The notes: generated by a model not told the origin, from the sequence alone. A stretch of DNA of 64,000 bases from Bacillus sp. (in: firmicutes) (GCA_017656295.1 JACDOC010000001.1:1-64000); one strand, 5' to 3'; positions 12,119 to 23,066 are shown, counted from the stretch's first letter. Program-made: numbers and translations.

Positions 12119-12904
12119 TTGAAAAAGAGAATAGTATTTGTAGTCTCACTCGTCTTAACCCTTTCCTTATTAGCAGGTTGTAGTGAAGCTACGATGCAAG
12201 ATCCGATCACAGCAGAGAGTGAAGGATTTTGGAATCATTACGTGGTGTATCCGCTATCATGGCTGATGATTAAAGTGGCCGAAACGTTCAATGGCAACTA
12301 TGGTCTATCGATTATTATCGTTACCATTTTGCTTCGCTTTGCGATTTTGCCATTAATGATCAAACAAACTCAAAACTCTAAAAAAATGCAAGCTCTACAA
12401 CCAGAACTGCAAAAATTAAAAGAAAAATACAGTTCAAAAGATCAAAAAACGCAACAAAAGCTACAACAAGAAACGATGGCATTGTTTCAAAAACACGGTG
12501 TCAATCCATTTAGCGGATGTTTGCCATTATTAATTCAGATGCCGATTTTAATTGGTTTTTATCAGGCGATTGTTCGCACGGAACCTATTCGTGAACATAC
12601 CTTCTTGTGGTTTGACTTAGGGGCACCAGATCCGCTATTTATCTTACCGCTAGTTGCTGGTTTGACGACGTTCATCCAACAAAAAATGTTAATGGCCGGA
12701 ACAGAAAACCAAAATCCGCAATTAGCGATGATGCTATGGTTAATGCCTATTATGATTATCATCTTCGCTATTAACTTCCCAGCAGCCCTTTCTTTATACT
12801 GGGTCGTGGGGAACATTTTCATGATTATTCAAACGTATTTCATTAAAGGTCCTGAATTAAAAAAAGAAGCGGCGACAGGACAAGTGGGAGGAGCTAAAAA
12901 GTGA
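12119..12904 (+). CDS. spoIIIJ: Membrane protein insertase YidC/SpoIIIJ
   Basis: A 261-residue Oxa1/YidC-family insertase. It has a lipoprotein signal with lipobox LLAGC (about 17-21), a conserved [22 protein letters not shown] segment, a coiled [16 protein letters not shown] loop, and five membrane segments with [15 protein letters not shown]. SpoIIIJ inserts membrane proteins and, in B. subtilis, is needed for sigma-G activation in the forespore. The start is TTG after GGGAGG at 12103-12108. The 4-bp overlap with jag indicates translational coupling. Confidence 0.96.
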   Translation: MKKRIVFVVSLVLTLSLLAGCSEATMQDPITAESEGFWNHYVVYPLSWLMIKVAETFNGNYGLSIIIVTILLRFAILPLMIKQTQNSKKMQALQPELQKLKEKYSSKDQKTQQKLQQETMALFQKHGVNPFSGCLPLLIQMPILIGFYQAIVRTEPIREHTFLWFDLGAPDPLFILPLVAGLTTFIQQKMLMAGTENQNPQLAMMLWLMPIMIIIFAINFPAALSLYWVVGNIFMIIQTYFIKGPELKKEAATGQVGGAKK

Positions 12905-13524
12905 AAGAACTAACTGCTACGGGTACCACCGTTCAAGAAGCAGTTGAATCAGCTTTAGCTCAATTACAAACTACCGAAGATCGAATAGACATCCGAGTAA
13001 TTGATGAAGGAAAAAAAGGCTTTTTGGGACTTTTCGGTTCTCGACCAGCGGTTGTCCACGTAAAAGTGAAAATCGATCCTGTAGAAGAAGCGAAAACGTT
13101 TCTTCAGAATGTATTTCGTCACATGAACGTTTCCGTCGACATGGAAGGACATCAAGATGGTAAGGTTGTGTATTTGCAGCTTCATAGTGATGACATTGCG
13201 ATGGTGATTGGGAAACGTGGTCAAACATTAAATGCGCTCCAATATTTAACGCAACTGGCAGTGAACCGTCAGTCGGAGCAATATGTAACCGTTGTGCTTG
13301 ACGCGGAAAATTATCGAGAACGTCGAAAAGAAACGCTTATCCAACTGGCAGAACGGCTAGCTCAGAAAGCGATTCGGACGAAGCAAAAAGTTTCATTAGA
13401 GCCGATGCCTTCCTATGAGCGAAAGGTGATTCATACCGCTTTAATGAACAACAAGTACGTAGAAACCGAATCAGAAGGGGTCGAGCCATATCGCCATATC
13501 GTTATTATTCCAAAAAACGAGTAA
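12901..13524 (+). CDS. jag: RNA-binding protein Jag/KhpB
   Basis: A 207-residue protein with an N-terminal Jag domain ([12 protein letters not shown] ... [13 protein letters not shown], about 9-50), a KH domain with the [13 protein letters not shown] loop (about 103-115) and a C-terminal R3H domain ([11 protein letters not shown] ... [11 protein letters not shown]). It partners SpoIIIJ in operon and, in other Firmicutes, KhpA in RNA binding and cell-elongation control. It overlaps spoIIIJ by 4 bp (GTGA) and is followed by a strong terminator. Confidence 0.96.
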   Translation: MKELTATGTTVQEAVESALAQLQTTEDRIDIRVIDEGKKGFLGLFGSRPAVVHVKVKIDPVEEAKTFLQNVFRHMNVSVDMEGHQDGKVVYLQLHSDDIAMVIGKRGQTLNALQYLTQLAVNRQSEQYVTVVLDAENYRERRKETLIQLAERLAQKAIRTKQKVSLEPMPSYERKVIHTALMNNKYVETESEGVEPYRHIVIIPKNE

Positions 13525-13527
13525 AGA

Positions 13528-13567
13528 AAAATCAACCACATCGAAGCGGTGTGGTTGATTTTTTTGT
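13528..13567 (+). terminator. Terminator of the rpmH-jag operon
   Basis: AAATCAACCACA pairs with TGTGGTTGATTT around TCGAAGCGG, followed by TTTTTG, directly after the jag stop. Confidence 0.92.
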
Positions 13568-13651
13568 TTATATAAATGATAGAAGACGTACGTTCTATGT
13601 AAAAGAAATCCACAAAAGAGGTCATTTTGATTTTAACATCGTGTTTTATTG

Positions 13652-13705
13652 TTATTCACATGTGGATAAGTTAAAATAATACAGACAAAATATGCTTGTG
13701 GATAA
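13652..13705. promoter_or_regulatory. DnaA-box cluster between jag and mnmE
   Basis: TTATTCACA (13652-13660) and TGTGGATAA (13661-13669) form an abutting inverted pair; a third perfect box TGTGGATAA lies at 13697-13705. The 300-bp gap holds no gene. B. subtilis has an oriC-proximal DnaA-box cluster in the equivalent jag-thdF gap that influences initiation, so a DnaA-titrating or mnmE-regulating role is inferred. Confidence 0.75.
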
Positions 13706-13823
13706 TTAAAAGTTCTTCTACTTTTTTTGCTATAAACGTTATGATATTCTAGTGATTTAGGGACAAAAGCAGAAAATAATCTTGGTTGATATAGATACTT
13801 GGAATTAAGTGAGGTGAATGAAG

Positions 13824-15209
13824 ATGGAATTTGATACGATAGCTGCCATCTCCACACCAATGGGGGAAGGAGCCATTGCAATTGTTCGCTTAAGTGGGGA
13901 TGAGGCGATTTCGATTGTAGATAAACTATTTAAAGGAAAAGGAACAAAAAAACTGGCGGACGTTCCTACCCATACAATTCATTATGGCCATCTCATCGAC
14001 CCAGAGACGGAACAAATCGTTGAAGAAGTCATGGTTACGGTGATGAGAGGACCGAAAACCTTTACGAGGGAAGATGTAGTTGAAATTAACTGTCACGGGG
14101 GACTTGTCACAGTAAACCGTGTACTGCAACTTGTGTTGAAACACGGAGCGCGCTTAGCAGAACCTGGAGAGTTTACAAAGCGAGCATTTTTAAATGGACG
14201 GATCGATTTATCTCAAGCGGAAGCGGTAATGGATTTAATTCGTGCCAAGACCGATCGGGCAATGAACGTGGCATTAGGTCAAATGGAAGGGCGTTTGTCA
14301 AAACTCATTCAAAAGTTGCGTCAAGAAATTTTAGAAACACTCGCCCATGTAGAAGTCAACATTGACTATCCTGAATATGATGATGTCGAAGAAATGACCC
14401 ACCAAATGTTAATTGAAAAAGCCACTTATGTAAAAAAAGAAATTGAGCGTCTCTTACAAACGGCACAACAAGGAAAAATTTTACGTGAAGGTCTTTCGAC
14501 GGTCATTATCGGACGACCGAACGTCGGAAAATCATCCTTATTAAACAGCCTCGTTCATGAAAATAAAGCGATCGTTACCGATATTCCAGGTACGACGCGG
14601 GATGTCATTGAGGAGTATGTCAATGTTCGAGGAGTCCCTCTTCGACTGCTCGATACGGCCGGAATTCGGGAAACAGAAGATGTAGTCGAGCAGATCGGTG
14701 TTGAACGTTCCCGCAAAGTCTTAAAAGAAGCGGACTTAATTTTGCTTGTTTTAAATAATAACGAAGAACTAACTCCGGAAGATGAACAATTATTTGAAGC
14801 AGTAGAAGGCATGGACGTGATTGTTATTGTCAATAAAATGGATTTACCACAAAAAATTGATATGGAGCGTGTAAAGGAACTGGCAAAAAATCATCCGCTC
14901 GTGACTACTTCGCTGCTCCATGAACAAGGGGTAGACGAATTGGAAGAAGCCATTGCCTCTCTCTTCTTTGAAGGATCGTTAGAAGCGGGCGATATGACCT
15001 ATGTCTCCAACAGTCGTCACATCGCTCTATTAAATCAAGCGTTAGATGCGATTAATGATGTCATCAAGGGTGTGGAAATGGGAACACCGATTGACATCGT
15101 ACAAATTGATTTAACAAGAACGTGGGAACTTTTAGGAGAAATTATTGGTGATACTGTTCACGAAAGCTTAATTGATCAACTATTCTCCCAGTTCTGTTTA
15201 GGAAAATAG
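13824..15209 (+). CDS. mnmE: tRNA modification GTPase MnmE
   Basis: A 461-residue potassium-activated GTPase that, with MnmG, installs the carboxymethylaminomethyl group on U34 of certain tRNAs. The N-terminal THF-binding domain is [20 protein letters not shown]; the G domain has [12 protein letters not shown] (about 226-237), [12 protein letters not shown] and NKMD; the C-terminus is CLGK with the reactive Cys. The start at 13824 is chosen because AAGTGAGGTG lies about 9 bp upstream; the ATG at 13818 is too close to it. It leads the mnmE-mnmG-rsmG unit. Confidence 0.97.
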   Translation: MEFDTIAAISTPMGEGAIAIVRLSGDEAISIVDKLFKGKGTKKLADVPTHTIHYGHLIDPETEQIVEEVMVTVMRGPKTFTREDVVEINCHGGLVTVNRVLQLVLKHGARLAEPGEFTKRAFLNGRIDLSQAEAVMDLIRAKTDRAMNVALGQMEGRLSKLIQKLRQEILETLAHVEVNIDYPEYDDVEEMTHQMLIEKATYVKKEIERLLQTAQQGKILREGLSTVIIGRPNVGKSSLLNSLVHENKAIVTDIPGTTRDVIEEYVNVRGVPLRLLDTAGIRETEDVVEQIGVERSRKVLKEADLILLVLNNNEELTPEDEQLFEAVEGMDVIVIVNKMDLPQKIDMERVKELAKNHPLVTTSLLHEQGVDELEEAIASLFFEGSLEAGDMTYVSNSRHIALLNQALDAINDVIKGVEMGTPIDIVQIDLTRTWELLGEIIGDTVHESLIDQLFSQFCLGK

Positions 15210-15230
15210 GAATCAGGAGGTTTGACCAAC

Positions 15231-17120
15231 ATGCAAACATACGAAGCAGGCCAATACGATGTGATTGTCGTTGGGGCCGGTCACGCGGGTTGTGAAGCCG
15301 GATTAGCGGCAGCTCGCCTCGGAGCGAAAACGTTAATGATTACGATTAACTTAGACATGGTTGCTTTTATGCCATGTAACCCTTCCATTGGTGGACCGGC
15401 AAAAGGTATTGTGGTTCGGGAAATTGATGCCTTAGGTGGAGAAATGGGGAAAAATATCGATAAAACCCATATCCAAATGAGAATGTTGAATACAGGAAAA
15501 GGACCAGCCGTGCGTGCGTTACGTGCCCAAGCGGATAAGTTTTTATACCAACACGAAATGAAAAAAACGTTAGAAAGTGAACCAAATATTACGTTAATGC
15601 AAGGAATGGTAGAGCGGCTTGTCGTGGAAGACGGTGTATGTAAAGGAGTCATTACGAAAACAGGAGCAGTTTATCGCTCCAAAACGGTCGTCATTACTAC
15701 TGGAACCTTTTTACGTGGGGAAATCATTATCGGTGACTTGAAATATTCGAGCGGACCGAACAACCAACAACCATCCATAAAACTGTCCGAACATTTACAA
15801 GAGCTTGGTTTTGAGCTTGTTCGTTTTAAAACTGGAACGCCTCCACGTGTAAATAGTCAAACAATCGATTATTCCAAAACCGAAATTCAACCAGGGGATG
15901 AAGAGCCGCGTGCCTTTAGTTATGAAACGGTAGAATACATTACCGACCAATTGCCATGTTGGTTAACGTATACTAACGAGGAAACGCATCGTCTCATCGA
16001 TGAGAATTTACACCGTTCGCCGATGTTCTCAGGTATGATTAAAGGGACAGGTCCTCGTTATTGTCCGTCTATTGAAGATAAAGTTGTTCGTTTTAACGAC
16101 AAGCCACGGCACCAAATTTTCTTGGAGCCTGAAGGCCGGAATACACAAGAAGTGTACGTTCAAGGGCTATCTACAAGTTTACCAGAGGACGTTCAACGAC
16201 AAATTTTAAAAACAATTCCTGGTCTGGAAAAGGCTCAAATGATGCGTGCTGGTTATGCAATTGAATACGATGCAATCGTACCAACACAATTATGGCCGAC
16301 GTTAGAAACAAAACTGGTGAAAAACTTATACACAGCCGGACAAATTAACGGTACTTCTGGTTATGAAGAAGCAGCAGGACAAGGAATTATGGCCGGAATT
16401 AATGCAGGTCGTCGAGCATTAGGAAAAGATGAAGTGATTTTAAGCAGATCCGATGCTTACATTGGAGTTCTAATTGACGATCTTGTGACAAAAGGAACGA
16501 ACGAACCGTATCGCTTGTTAACGTCTCGTGCGGAATATCGCTTGCTCCTTCGTCACGATAACGCTGATTTACGCTTAACAGAAATTGGTTATAAAATTGG
16601 ATTAATTTCCGAAGAACGTTATCAAAAATTCTTACAGAAGAAAGAAGCAATTGAAAAAGAAAAAGCTCGTCTCCAATCCATCATTTTAAAACCGAATGAA
16701 CAAACACAAGAAGTCATTCGTCAAGCTGGTGGAAGTGAGTTGAAAGATGGAATTCGTGCGTCCGATTTATTAAAACGTCCTGAAATGACGTACGACCATA
16801 TTCAACAGTTGGCACCAGCGGATGAGCCGTTATCTAAAGACGTTATTGAGCAAGTGGAAATTCAAATTAAGTACGAAGGTTATATTGAGAAGTCTCTTCA
16901 ACAGGTAGAAAAAATGAAAAAAATGGAGAGCAAAAAGATTCCGGAGAACATTGATTATGACGCCATCAATGGTTTAGCGACGGAAGCTCGTCAAAAACTA
17001 AAAGAAATTCGTCCGTTATCCATTGCGCAAGCGTCACGTATTTCTGGTGTAAACCCAGCAGATATTTCCATTTTGCTCGTTTACCTCGAACAAGGTCGTA
17101 TTGCTCGAGTTTCAAACTAA
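15231..17120 (+). CDS. mnmG: tRNA uridine-34 modification enzyme MnmG (GidA)
   Basis: A 629-residue FAD-dependent partner of MnmE. The FAD-binding [17 protein letters not shown] motif (about 14-30), [12 protein letters not shown], and the second nucleotide-binding segment [18 protein letters not shown] are all present, with the C-terminal helical MnmE/tRNA-binding part. The start ATG at 15231 is set by AGGAGG at 15215-15220; an upstream in-frame TTG is too close to that site. It follows mnmE by 21 bp. Confidence 0.98.
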   Translation: MQTYEAGQYDVIVVGAGHAGCEAGLAAARLGAKTLMITINLDMVAFMPCNPSIGGPAKGIVVREIDALGGEMGKNIDKTHIQMRMLNTGKGPAVRALRAQADKFLYQHEMKKTLESEPNITLMQGMVERLVVEDGVCKGVITKTGAVYRSKTVVITTGTFLRGEIIIGDLKYSSGPNNQQPSIKLSEHLQELGFELVRFKTGTPPRVNSQTIDYSKTEIQPGDEEPRAFSYETVEYITDQLPCWLTYTNEETHRLIDENLHRSPMFSGMIKGTGPRYCPSIEDKVVRFNDKPRHQIFLEPEGRNTQEVYVQGLSTSLPEDVQRQILKTIPGLEKAQMMRAGYAIEYDAIVPTQLWPTLETKLVKNLYTAGQINGTSGYEEAAGQGIMAGINAGRRALGKDEVILSRSDAYIGVLIDDLVTKGTNEPYRLLTSRAEYRLLLRHDNADLRLTEIGYKIGLISEERYQKFLQKKEAIEKEKARLQSIILKPNEQTQEVIRQAGGSELKDGIRASDLLKRPEMTYDHIQQLAPADEPLSKDVIEQVEIQIKYEGYIEKSLQQVEKMKKMESKKIPENIDYDAINGLATEARQKLKEIRPLSIAQASRISGVNPADISILLVYLEQGRIARVSN

Positions 17121-17141
17121 GAAAAAAGGATGGAGTCAATC

Positions 17142-17858
17142 GTGGACACGGTACAGTTTCAACAAATGTTAGAGGAGAAAGGGATTTCCCTTTCTTCTCA
17201 CCAACTCAATCAATTCGAACGGTATTATCAACTGCTTGTTGAATGGAACGAAAAAATGAACTTAACCGCCATTACGGAAAAAAACGAAGTGTATTTAAAA
17301 CATTTTTATGACTCGGTGTCAGCGGCATTTTATGTTGACTTTACCGAGCCGCTTACGATTTGTGATGTCGGTGCGGGAGCTGGTTTTCCAAGCATTCCGT
17401 TAAAAATTTGTTTTCCACACCTTAACGTGACGATTGTCGATTCATTAAACAAACGAATTACCTTTTTACAGCACTTAGCAAATGAGCTAGGTCTTAAAGG
17501 AACTTCTTTTTATCATGATCGAGCGGAGACATTTGGGAAAAAGCCGGAACATCGGGAAAGCTACGATCTTGTCATCGCTCGTGCTGTGGCACGTATGTCC
17601 GTCCTAAGTGAATTATGCCTTCCTCTAGTAAAAGTGGGTGGACAATTTATTGCTATGAAAGGTGCTAGCGCCAGTGAAGAGCTTCAACTAGGAAAGAAAG
17701 CCCTTTCTGTTTTAGGCGGCACGGTTTTAGATATGCATTCGTTCGATCTTCCTTTTGATAGTGGTGAACGAAATATCATCGTGGTCCAAAAAGAAAAACC
17801 AACACCGAAAAAATATCCTCGAAAGCCGGGGACTCCGAACAAATCACCAATTGAATAA
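17142..17858 (+). CDS. rsmG: 16S rRNA (guanine527-N7) methyltransferase RsmG
   Basis: A 238-residue SAM-dependent methyltransferase. Motif I is [17 protein letters not shown] (about 72-88), with [12 protein letters not shown], then [19 protein letters not shown], and the basic tail [18 protein letters not shown] shared with B. subtilis. The GTG start at 17142 is preferred: AAGGATGG sits 8-9 bp upstream and the length then matches B. subtilis (239). The ATG at 17130 lies inside that site. Confidence 0.95.
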   Translation: MDTVQFQQMLEEKGISLSSHQLNQFERYYQLLVEWNEKMNLTAITEKNEVYLKHFYDSVSAAFYVDFTEPLTICDVGAGAGFPSIPLKICFPHLNVTIVDSLNKRITFLQHLANELGLKGTSFYHDRAETFGKKPEHRESYDLVIARAVARMSVLSELCLPLVKVGGQFIAMKGASASEELQLGKKALSVLGGTVLDMHSFDLPFDSGERNIIVVQKEKPTPKKYPRKPGTPNKSPIE

Positions 17859-17863
17859 TAGGT

Positions 17864-17908
17864 GGATGTCATAAAAAGTGACTTGTTTTCACCTCTTTTA
17901 TGACATCC
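17864..17908 (+). terminator. Hairpin after rsmG
   Basis: A near-perfect 14-bp stem GGATGTCATAAAA(A)G / CTTTTATGACATCC with a loop of about 16 nt follows the rsmG stop. There is no T tract, so termination may be partial. Confidence 0.6.
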
Positions 17909-17994
17909 GATGAATTTTATGTAAATATAGCAGGAATGTTGTCACAATAAAGAGAATACTAAAATTGGGAGTTTCTAAAAGGTGGTGTTAGCCA

Positions 17995-18837
17995 ATGAGG
18001 CATCCTTTCTCTCGTTTTTTTAATTTAGGCGAAAAAGAAGAAGTAGAAAAATCAACAGAACATGAAGAAGTAAAGAAAATCCCACTCGATCAAATTGTTC
18101 CGAATCGATTCCAGCCGCGAACGGTATTTGATGAAAATAAAATTGAAGAATTAGCTAGAACAATTCATACGCATGGGATTATTCAACCGATTGTTGTACG
18201 TGAATTAGATGGTGACCGATATGAATTGATAGCGGGAGAAAGACGTTGGCGAGCTGTTCAAAAACTTGGTTGGGAAACAGTTCCAGCTATAGTTAAAAAT
18301 ATGACTGATACGGAAACTGCCTCGGTTGCCCTCATTGAAAATTTACAACGGGAGGAACTTTCACCCATTGAAGAAGCGATTGCTTATGGGAGATTAATAG
18401 AGTTACATAATTTAACACAAGAAGCACTCGCCCAACGGCTAGGAAAAGGTCAGTCCACTGTCGCTAACAAACTTAGACTATTAAAACTTCCTCAAGAAAT
18501 ACAAGAGGAGTTATTAAAAAAGACCATTACGGAACGTCATGCTCGGGCGTTAATTCCATTAAAAGATCCGGAAAAACAAATTCAATTAATGAAAGAAATT
18601 ATTGAAAAACAATTAAATGTCAAACAAACAGAAGAACGAGTAGCGAAACTACTCGACACAACGAAAAAGCCGAAACCAAAGCGAAAAGCTTTTAGTAAAG
18701 ATATACGCATTGCTGTTAATACCATTCGTCAATCCTTGTCCATGGTAACTGATAGCGGGATTAACCTCGACTCACATGAAGAAGAATTTGACGATTACTA
18801 TCAAATTACAATTCGTATTCCTAAGAAAAAAAAATAA
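17995..18837 (+). CDS. noc: Nucleoid occlusion protein Noc
   Basis: A 280-residue ParB-family CTPase that binds its own sites on the chromosome and blocks FtsZ assembly over the nucleoid. The N-terminal amphipathic segment [16 protein letters not shown] fits the membrane-targeting helix of Noc. It is followed by the ParB N-domain ([43 protein letters not shown]) and the HTH ([22 protein letters not shown]). AAGGTGG precedes the start. Its paralogue spo0J lies one gene downstream, as in B. subtilis. Confidence 0.95.
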   Translation: MRHPFSRFFNLGEKEEVEKSTEHEEVKKIPLDQIVPNRFQPRTVFDENKIEELARTIHTHGIIQPIVVRELDGDRYELIAGERRWRAVQKLGWETVPAIVKNMTDTETASVALIENLQREELSPIEEAIAYGRLIELHNLTQEALAQRLGKGQSTVANKLRLLKLPQEIQEELLKKTITERHARALIPLKDPEKQIQLMKEIIEKQLNVKQTEERVAKLLDTTKKPKPKRKAFSKDIRIAVNTIRQSLSMVTDSGINLDSHEEEFDDYYQITIRIPKKKK

Positions 18838-19014
18838 GATAATCATCGATAGTGGGAAGCTTTCATTCAAAAGTTTCTCACTTTTTTATCACCCCTAATG
18901 GGAAATATATGAAAACTTCTTGTTTTTTTGAAATTTTAAGATAACCCATTCGATTTCTGATAAAATAAAAAATATCGTTTATTATTTTATAGGTCGTTGA
19001 AGGTAGGTGACATC

Positions 19015-19776
19015 GTGGGCAAAATTATCGCCATTGCTAACCAAAAAGGAGGAGTTGGAAAAACAACAACCTCTGTTAATTTGGGCGCCTGCTTAGCATA
19101 CATAGGCAACAAAGTATTACTTGTTGATGTGGATCCTCAAGGGAATGCAACAAGTGGAGTAGGCATTGAAAAAGGTGATGTTCAACAGTGTATTTATAAC
19201 GTTCTTGTGGATGATGAAAATATAAAAGAGATTATAAGACAAACATCAGTTGAAAATTACCATTGTGCACCAGCTACCATTCAGTTAGCAGGAGCAGAAA
19301 TTGAACTCGTCCCGACTATTTCTCGTGAAGTTCGTTTAAAGCGAGCACTGGAATCAATAAAAAATGAATATGACTATATCATTATTGATTGTCCTCCTTC
19401 TCTAGGATTATTAACGATTAACGCTTTAACAGCAGCAGATTCAGTTCTTATTCCTGTTCAATGTGAGTACTATGCGCTAGAAGGATTAAGCCAATTATTA
19501 AGCACGGTTCGTCTTGTGCAAAAGCATCTCAATCAACATCTAATGATTGAAGGGGTACTTTTAACGATGCTCGATGCACGGACGAACTTAGGAATTCAAG
19601 TCATTGAAGAAGTAAAGAAATATTTCCAAGACAAAGTGTATCGCACCATTATCCCGCGAAATGTCCGATTAAGTGAAGCACCAAGCCATGGGGAGCCAAT
19701 CATTATTTATGATCCGAAGTCGAGAGGAGCGGAAGTTTATTTAGATTTGGCAAAGGAAGTGGTGAACAATGGCTAG
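19015..19776 (+). CDS. soj: Chromosome partitioning ATPase Soj (ParA)
   Basis: A 253-residue Walker-type ATPase. The deviant Walker A is KGGVGKTTTSVN (about 11-22), switch I/II is DVDPQGNATSG and the A' Walker B is YDYIIIDCPPSLG. Soj acts with Spo0J in origin segregation and modulates DnaA activity in B. subtilis. The GTG at 19015 follows AAGGTAGGTG and gives exactly the B. subtilis length; a TTG further upstream has no ribosome site. It overlaps spo0J by 8 bp. Confidence 0.97.
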   Translation: MGKIIAIANQKGGVGKTTTSVNLGACLAYIGNKVLLVDVDPQGNATSGVGIEKGDVQQCIYNVLVDDENIKEIIRQTSVENYHCAPATIQLAGAEIELVPTISREVRLKRALESIKNEYDYIIIDCPPSLGLLTINALTAADSVLIPVQCEYYALEGLSQLLSTVRLVQKHLNQHLMIEGVLLTMLDARTNLGIQVIEEVKKYFQDKVYRTIIPRNVRLSEAPSHGEPIIIYDPKSRGAEVYLDLAKEVVNNG

Positions 19777-20614
19777 AGGGTTAGGAAAAGGAATCAATGC
19801 CCTTTTTACAAATGTCGCCAACAACAATGATGAACCAGTCACAGAAGTAAAAATTAAAGATTTACGACCAAACCCCTATCAACCTAGAAAAATTTTTGAC
19901 GAAGAGCCATTAGAAGAGCTCACGCAATCAATTAAAGAACATGGGATTTTACAACCGCTTGTCGTTCGTAAAAGCATTAAAGGGTACGAAATTGTCGTTG
20001 GAGAGCGCCGTTATCGTGCAGCGAAAAAAGCTAAGTTAGACACCGTTCCCGTTGTCGTCAAAGATTTAAACGATCAACAAATGATGGAACTAGCGGTGTT
20101 AGAAAATTTACAACGAGAAGATTTAACTCCAATTGAAGAAGCGATGGCCTATCAAACGTTAATTGAGAAGCTGGATATTACACAAGAAGAACTAGCAAAA
20201 CGACTTGGAAAAAGTCGTCCACACATCGCTAACCATATCCGTCTACTTTCCTTACCGAAGGATATTCAAACGTATATTTCTGAAGGAAAAATTTCTATGG
20301 GACATGGACGGGCGTTATTAGGTTTGCGAAAAAAAGAACAACTACCTGCTGTTGTAGAAAAAGTGATAAAAGAAGAATTAAATGTTCGCCAACTGGAAAA
20401 ACTGATTCACCAATTAAATGAAAATGTTTCACGTGAAACAAAAAAGAAACATGAAGTAAAAGATGTATTTATTAAAGAAAAAGAGAATTTGTTACGGGAA
20501 AAGTTCGGGACAACGGTCAATATTAAACAATCAAAGAAAAAAGGTAAAATTGAAATTGAATTTTTCTCTAAAGAGGATTTAGAAAGAATTTTAGAGTTAC
20601 TCCACAATGAATAA
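19769..20614 (+). CDS. spo0J: Chromosome partitioning protein Spo0J (ParB)
   Basis: A 281-residue ParB-family CTPase clamp that loads at parS and recruits SMC. It has the N-terminal Soj-activating peptide MARGLGKGINALF, the CTP-binding GERRYRAAK, ENLQREDLTPIEEA, and the HTH LAKRLGKSRPHIANHIRLLSLP, with a C-terminal dimerisation helix. The gene contains a perfect parS site (20425-20440). It is translationally coupled to soj and ends in a terminator. Confidence 0.98.
   Translation: MARGLGKGINALFTNVANNNDEPVTEVKIKDLRPNPYQPRKIFDEEPLEELTQSIKEHGILQPLVVRKSIKGYEIVVGERRYRAAKKAKLDTVPVVVKDLNDQQMMELAVLENLQREDLTPIEEAMAYQTLIEKLDITQEELAKRLGKSRPHIANHIRLLSLPKDIQTYISEGKISMGHGRALLGLRKKEQLPAVVEKVIKEELNVRQLEKLIHQLNENVSRETKKKHEVKDVFIKEKENLLREKFGTTVNIKQSKKKGKIEIEFFSKEDLERILELLHNE
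20425..20440. other. parS: parS site inside spo0J
   Basis: TGTTTCACGTGAAACA, the exact 16-bp palindromic consensus for Spo0J loading, at the same place (within spo0J) as a major parS of B. subtilis. Confidence 0.95.
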
Positions 20615-20642
20615 ACCATCTTCCGATGAGATGGTTTTTTTT
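20614..20642 (+). terminator. soj-spo0J terminator
   Basis: AACCATCT / AGATGGTT with a 7-nt loop and eight Ts, overlapping the spo0J stop. Confidence 0.92.
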
Positions 20643-20685
20643 CTTGAAGTAAAAAATAATAACAGAGAAATGGTGGGAAATTGAG

Positions 20686-21393
20686 ATGGTACTTCTTGGA
20701 ACAATCATCAATGGCTGTTGCATTATTTTTGGTTCATTTTTAGGGACGTTTCTTCACCGAATTCCCGAACGGATGAAGCAAACCGTCATGTACGCCATTG
20801 GATTATCCGTAATGGTCTTAGGGTTACAAATGGGGCTTAAGAGTCAAAATTTCTTAATTGTCATTATTAGTCTTGTACTGGGGGCGATTATTGGAGAGGT
20901 CATCTCCTTAGATGATCGACTCAATACGTTAGGAAAATGGATGGAACAAAAAATAGGTAAAAAGGGTACGAATAGTCTTTCAGAAGGATTTGTCACCGCT
21001 ACGCTTATTTTTGTCGTTGGTGCGATGGCTATTTTAGGTGCATTGGATAGCGGTATTCGTGGAAATCATGATATTTTACTAATGAAAGCCATTATTGATG
21101 GGTTTACGGCTCTCGTTTTAACGACGTCCCTCGGTATTGGGGTCATGTTCTCGGCGATTCCCGTCCTTCTCTACGAAGGAACGATTGCTTTATTTGCTAC
21201 TCAGATTAATCGATTGGTGCCAGAACCCTTCATGGAACAATTCATTATAGAAATGACGTCTGCAGGTGGCATTATGATTTTGGCGCTTGGATTAAATTTA
21301 TGTGGCTTAACAAAAATAAAAGTCGCCAATTTATTGCCAAGTATATTAGTAGTCACCATCGTTGTAGCTATCCTACACGGCCTTTCCGTTTAA
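20686..21393 (+). CDS. DUF554 family membrane protein
   Basis: A 235-residue polytopic membrane protein of the YdfK/YqgA (DUF554) type. It starts MVLLGTIINGCCIIFGSFLGTF, contains the conserved GLQMGLKS and EGFVTATLIFVVGAMAILGALDSG segments, and ends in two further hydrophobic helices; about seven membrane segments can be drawn. No biochemical function is established for the family. It is monocistronic, and its stop overlaps that of the convergent yyaC gene by 4 bp. Confidence 0.9.
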   Translation: MVLLGTIINGCCIIFGSFLGTFLHRIPERMKQTVMYAIGLSVMVLGLQMGLKSQNFLIVIISLVLGAIIGEVISLDDRLNTLGKWMEQKIGKKGTNSLSEGFVTATLIFVVGAMAILGALDSGIRGNHDILLMKAIIDGFTALVLTTSLGIGVMFSAIPVLLYEGTIALFATQINRLVPEPFMEQFIIEMTSAGGIMILALGLNLCGLTKIKVANLLPSILVVTIVVAILHGLSV

Positions 21394-22013
21394 GGCAAAT
21401 GCTTTTCGGAATTGGATGGCTGAATGGATGTCCACGTACGTTTAGAATGGTAGGCAAGACTTGCTTTATATATACCATCAGCAATCGTTTTTGCCATTTT
21501 TAACACAAGGCTTAAGCGGGTATTTTGTAAAACGAAAAATTCCATAAACCCACTCACATTGACGATTCCAGTAATATGAATATGTCCGACTTCAGGAAGT
21601 TCTTTGTTCACACCAGCTCCTGGTTTAACCGGTCCATTCCCTAACTGAACGATTCCGACGCTTTTTAATCGTCCAAGACAAGCATCGATTCCAACAATGA
21701 ACGGATTATGATGCTCGGTGTATATCTTCGCAATTTTTTCTTCTAAATTCATCGCGTGAATGGGGTCGTCTAATGTGCCGTAAACGTAAAAGTGGGGTAG
21801 TTTTTTTTCTTCTAATAATGTTCCAATGAGAGGTCCTAATGAATCGCCTGTTGAACGATCAGTACCGATACATACGATAACGATTGGTTGTGGACCTACT
21901 CGGGGTAAGAGTGTTAATAAGTGAGAACCAATTTTTAATGAGGCATTTTCTTCATGAAACGGGATTCTCCATAACTTTTCTTTTCGATCAAACAAATTTT
22001 TCTTTAGATTCAT
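21390..22013 (-). CDS. yyaC: Spore protease-like protein YyaC
   Basis: A 207-residue protein of the YyaC family, whose fold resembles germination/hydrogenase-maturation proteases. Key segments are IVCIGTDRSTGDSLGPLIG (about 47-65), GTLDDPIHAMNLEE, GIDACLGR and NKELPEVGHIHITGIVN. In B. subtilis yyaC lies beside spo0J. The start ATG at 22013 has AAGGGAGTGG upstream at proper spacing; the GTG at 22022 is too close to that site. The 3' end overlaps the DUF554 gene tail-to-tail. Confidence 0.9.
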   Translation of the reverse strand: MNLKKNLFDRKEKLWRIPFHEENASLKIGSHLLTLLPRVGPQPIVIVCIGTDRSTGDSLGPLIGTLLEEKKLPHFYVYGTLDDPIHAMNLEEKIAKIYTEHHNPFIVGIDACLGRLKSVGIVQLGNGPVKPGAGVNKELPEVGHIHITGIVNVSGFMEFFVLQNTRLSLVLKMAKTIADGIYKASLAYHSKRTWTSIQPSNSEKHLP

Positions 22014-22169
22014 TGGTTCCACTCCCTTATAATCGTAGTATCAGTATACGGAAAAAAGCTCTAATCTATACGTCTGAGAAGGAAATTTATTTGTTTAAAT
22101 ACCATATTTTGTGCATTTTCTATCTAGCAAAAAAATTTGCTAAAATAAAATGTGAAAGTAGGTGAAAAA

Positions 22170-23066
22170 ATGTCTTTCGTAGAAGAAATGTGGGTGAAAC
22201 TTTTAAATAAGTTGAAAGATGAGGACATGTGGCTACAAATGGGAGAAACGACATTAAAAATTGTTGGGATTCTTATTTTAACGAGTATCGTTATTCGTGT
22301 TGGGAAAACAGCAATTCGAAATATCTTTAAAATTCGTACGCGCGCGCCCCTTCGCATTTCGGAACGTCGGGAAGCGACGATGGTGAAGCTATTAGAAAAT
22401 GTTTTAACGTATGTGGTTTACTTTATTGCGTTTGTGACCATCTTATCGACGTTAGATTTTGATATTAAAGGTTTATTAGCTGGGGCAGGAATTGTCGGAC
22501 TAGCAGTTGGTTTTGGTGCCCAAAACTTAGTTCGTGATATTATTAGTGGATTTTTTATCATTTTTGAAGACCAATTTTCCGTAGGGGATTATATTCGAGT
22601 CAATGCAGTGGAAGGGTATGTTGAAGAAATTGGCTTACGGACAACGAAAATTAAAAGTTGGACGGGTGAGATGCACATTATCCCTAACGGACTGATTGAC
22701 CAAGTGACGAATTTTTCGATTCATAACAGTATAGCCGTCGTCGATGTAAGCGTCGCGTACGAAGGAGATATTGAAAAAGCTGAACGCGTCATTGAAGACT
22801 TATTAAAAACATTACCGGATAAATACGAAGACTTAGTAAAAACACCAGAATTGTTAGGTGTACAAACCTTAGGAGCTTCTAATGTGGTCTTTCGAGTGGT
22901 TGCCGAAACGAAACCAATGAGACATTGGGCAATTGGTCGAGCAATCCGAAAAGAATTGAAGCTTTGCTTAGATCGACATGGAATTGAAATTCCGTTCCCA
23001 CGTCTTGTTATGTACTCTCGTCACGAAGAAGAAAGTGACCAAGTCAAAAGATCATTAAGCGATTAA
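22170..23066 (+). CDS. Small-conductance mechanosensitive channel (MscS family)
   Basis: A 298-residue channel that opens on hypo-osmotic shock. Three membrane segments precede the pore helix GLLAGAGIVGLAVGFGAQNLVRDIISGFF (about 107-135, rich in small residues), followed by the beta domain (FSVGDYIRVNAVEGYVEEIGLRTTKI; IPNGLIDQVTNFS) and a C-terminal alpha/beta cage. The start ATG at 22170 follows GTAGGTG; the GTG at 22152 lacks a ribosome site. It is followed after 13 bp by the DUF951 gene, so the two are co-transcribed. Confidence 0.93.
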   Translation: MSFVEEMWVKLLNKLKDEDMWLQMGETTLKIVGILILTSIVIRVGKTAIRNIFKIRTRAPLRISERREATMVKLLENVLTYVVYFIAFVTILSTLDFDIKGLLAGAGIVGLAVGFGAQNLVRDIISGFFIIFEDQFSVGDYIRVNAVEGYVEEIGLRTTKIKSWTGEMHIIPNGLIDQVTNFSIHNSIAVVDVSVAYEGDIEKAERVIEDLLKTLPDKYEDLVKTPELLGVQTLGASNVVFRVVAETKPMRHWAIGRAIRKELKLCLDRHGIEIPFPRLVMYSRHEEESDQVKRSLSD

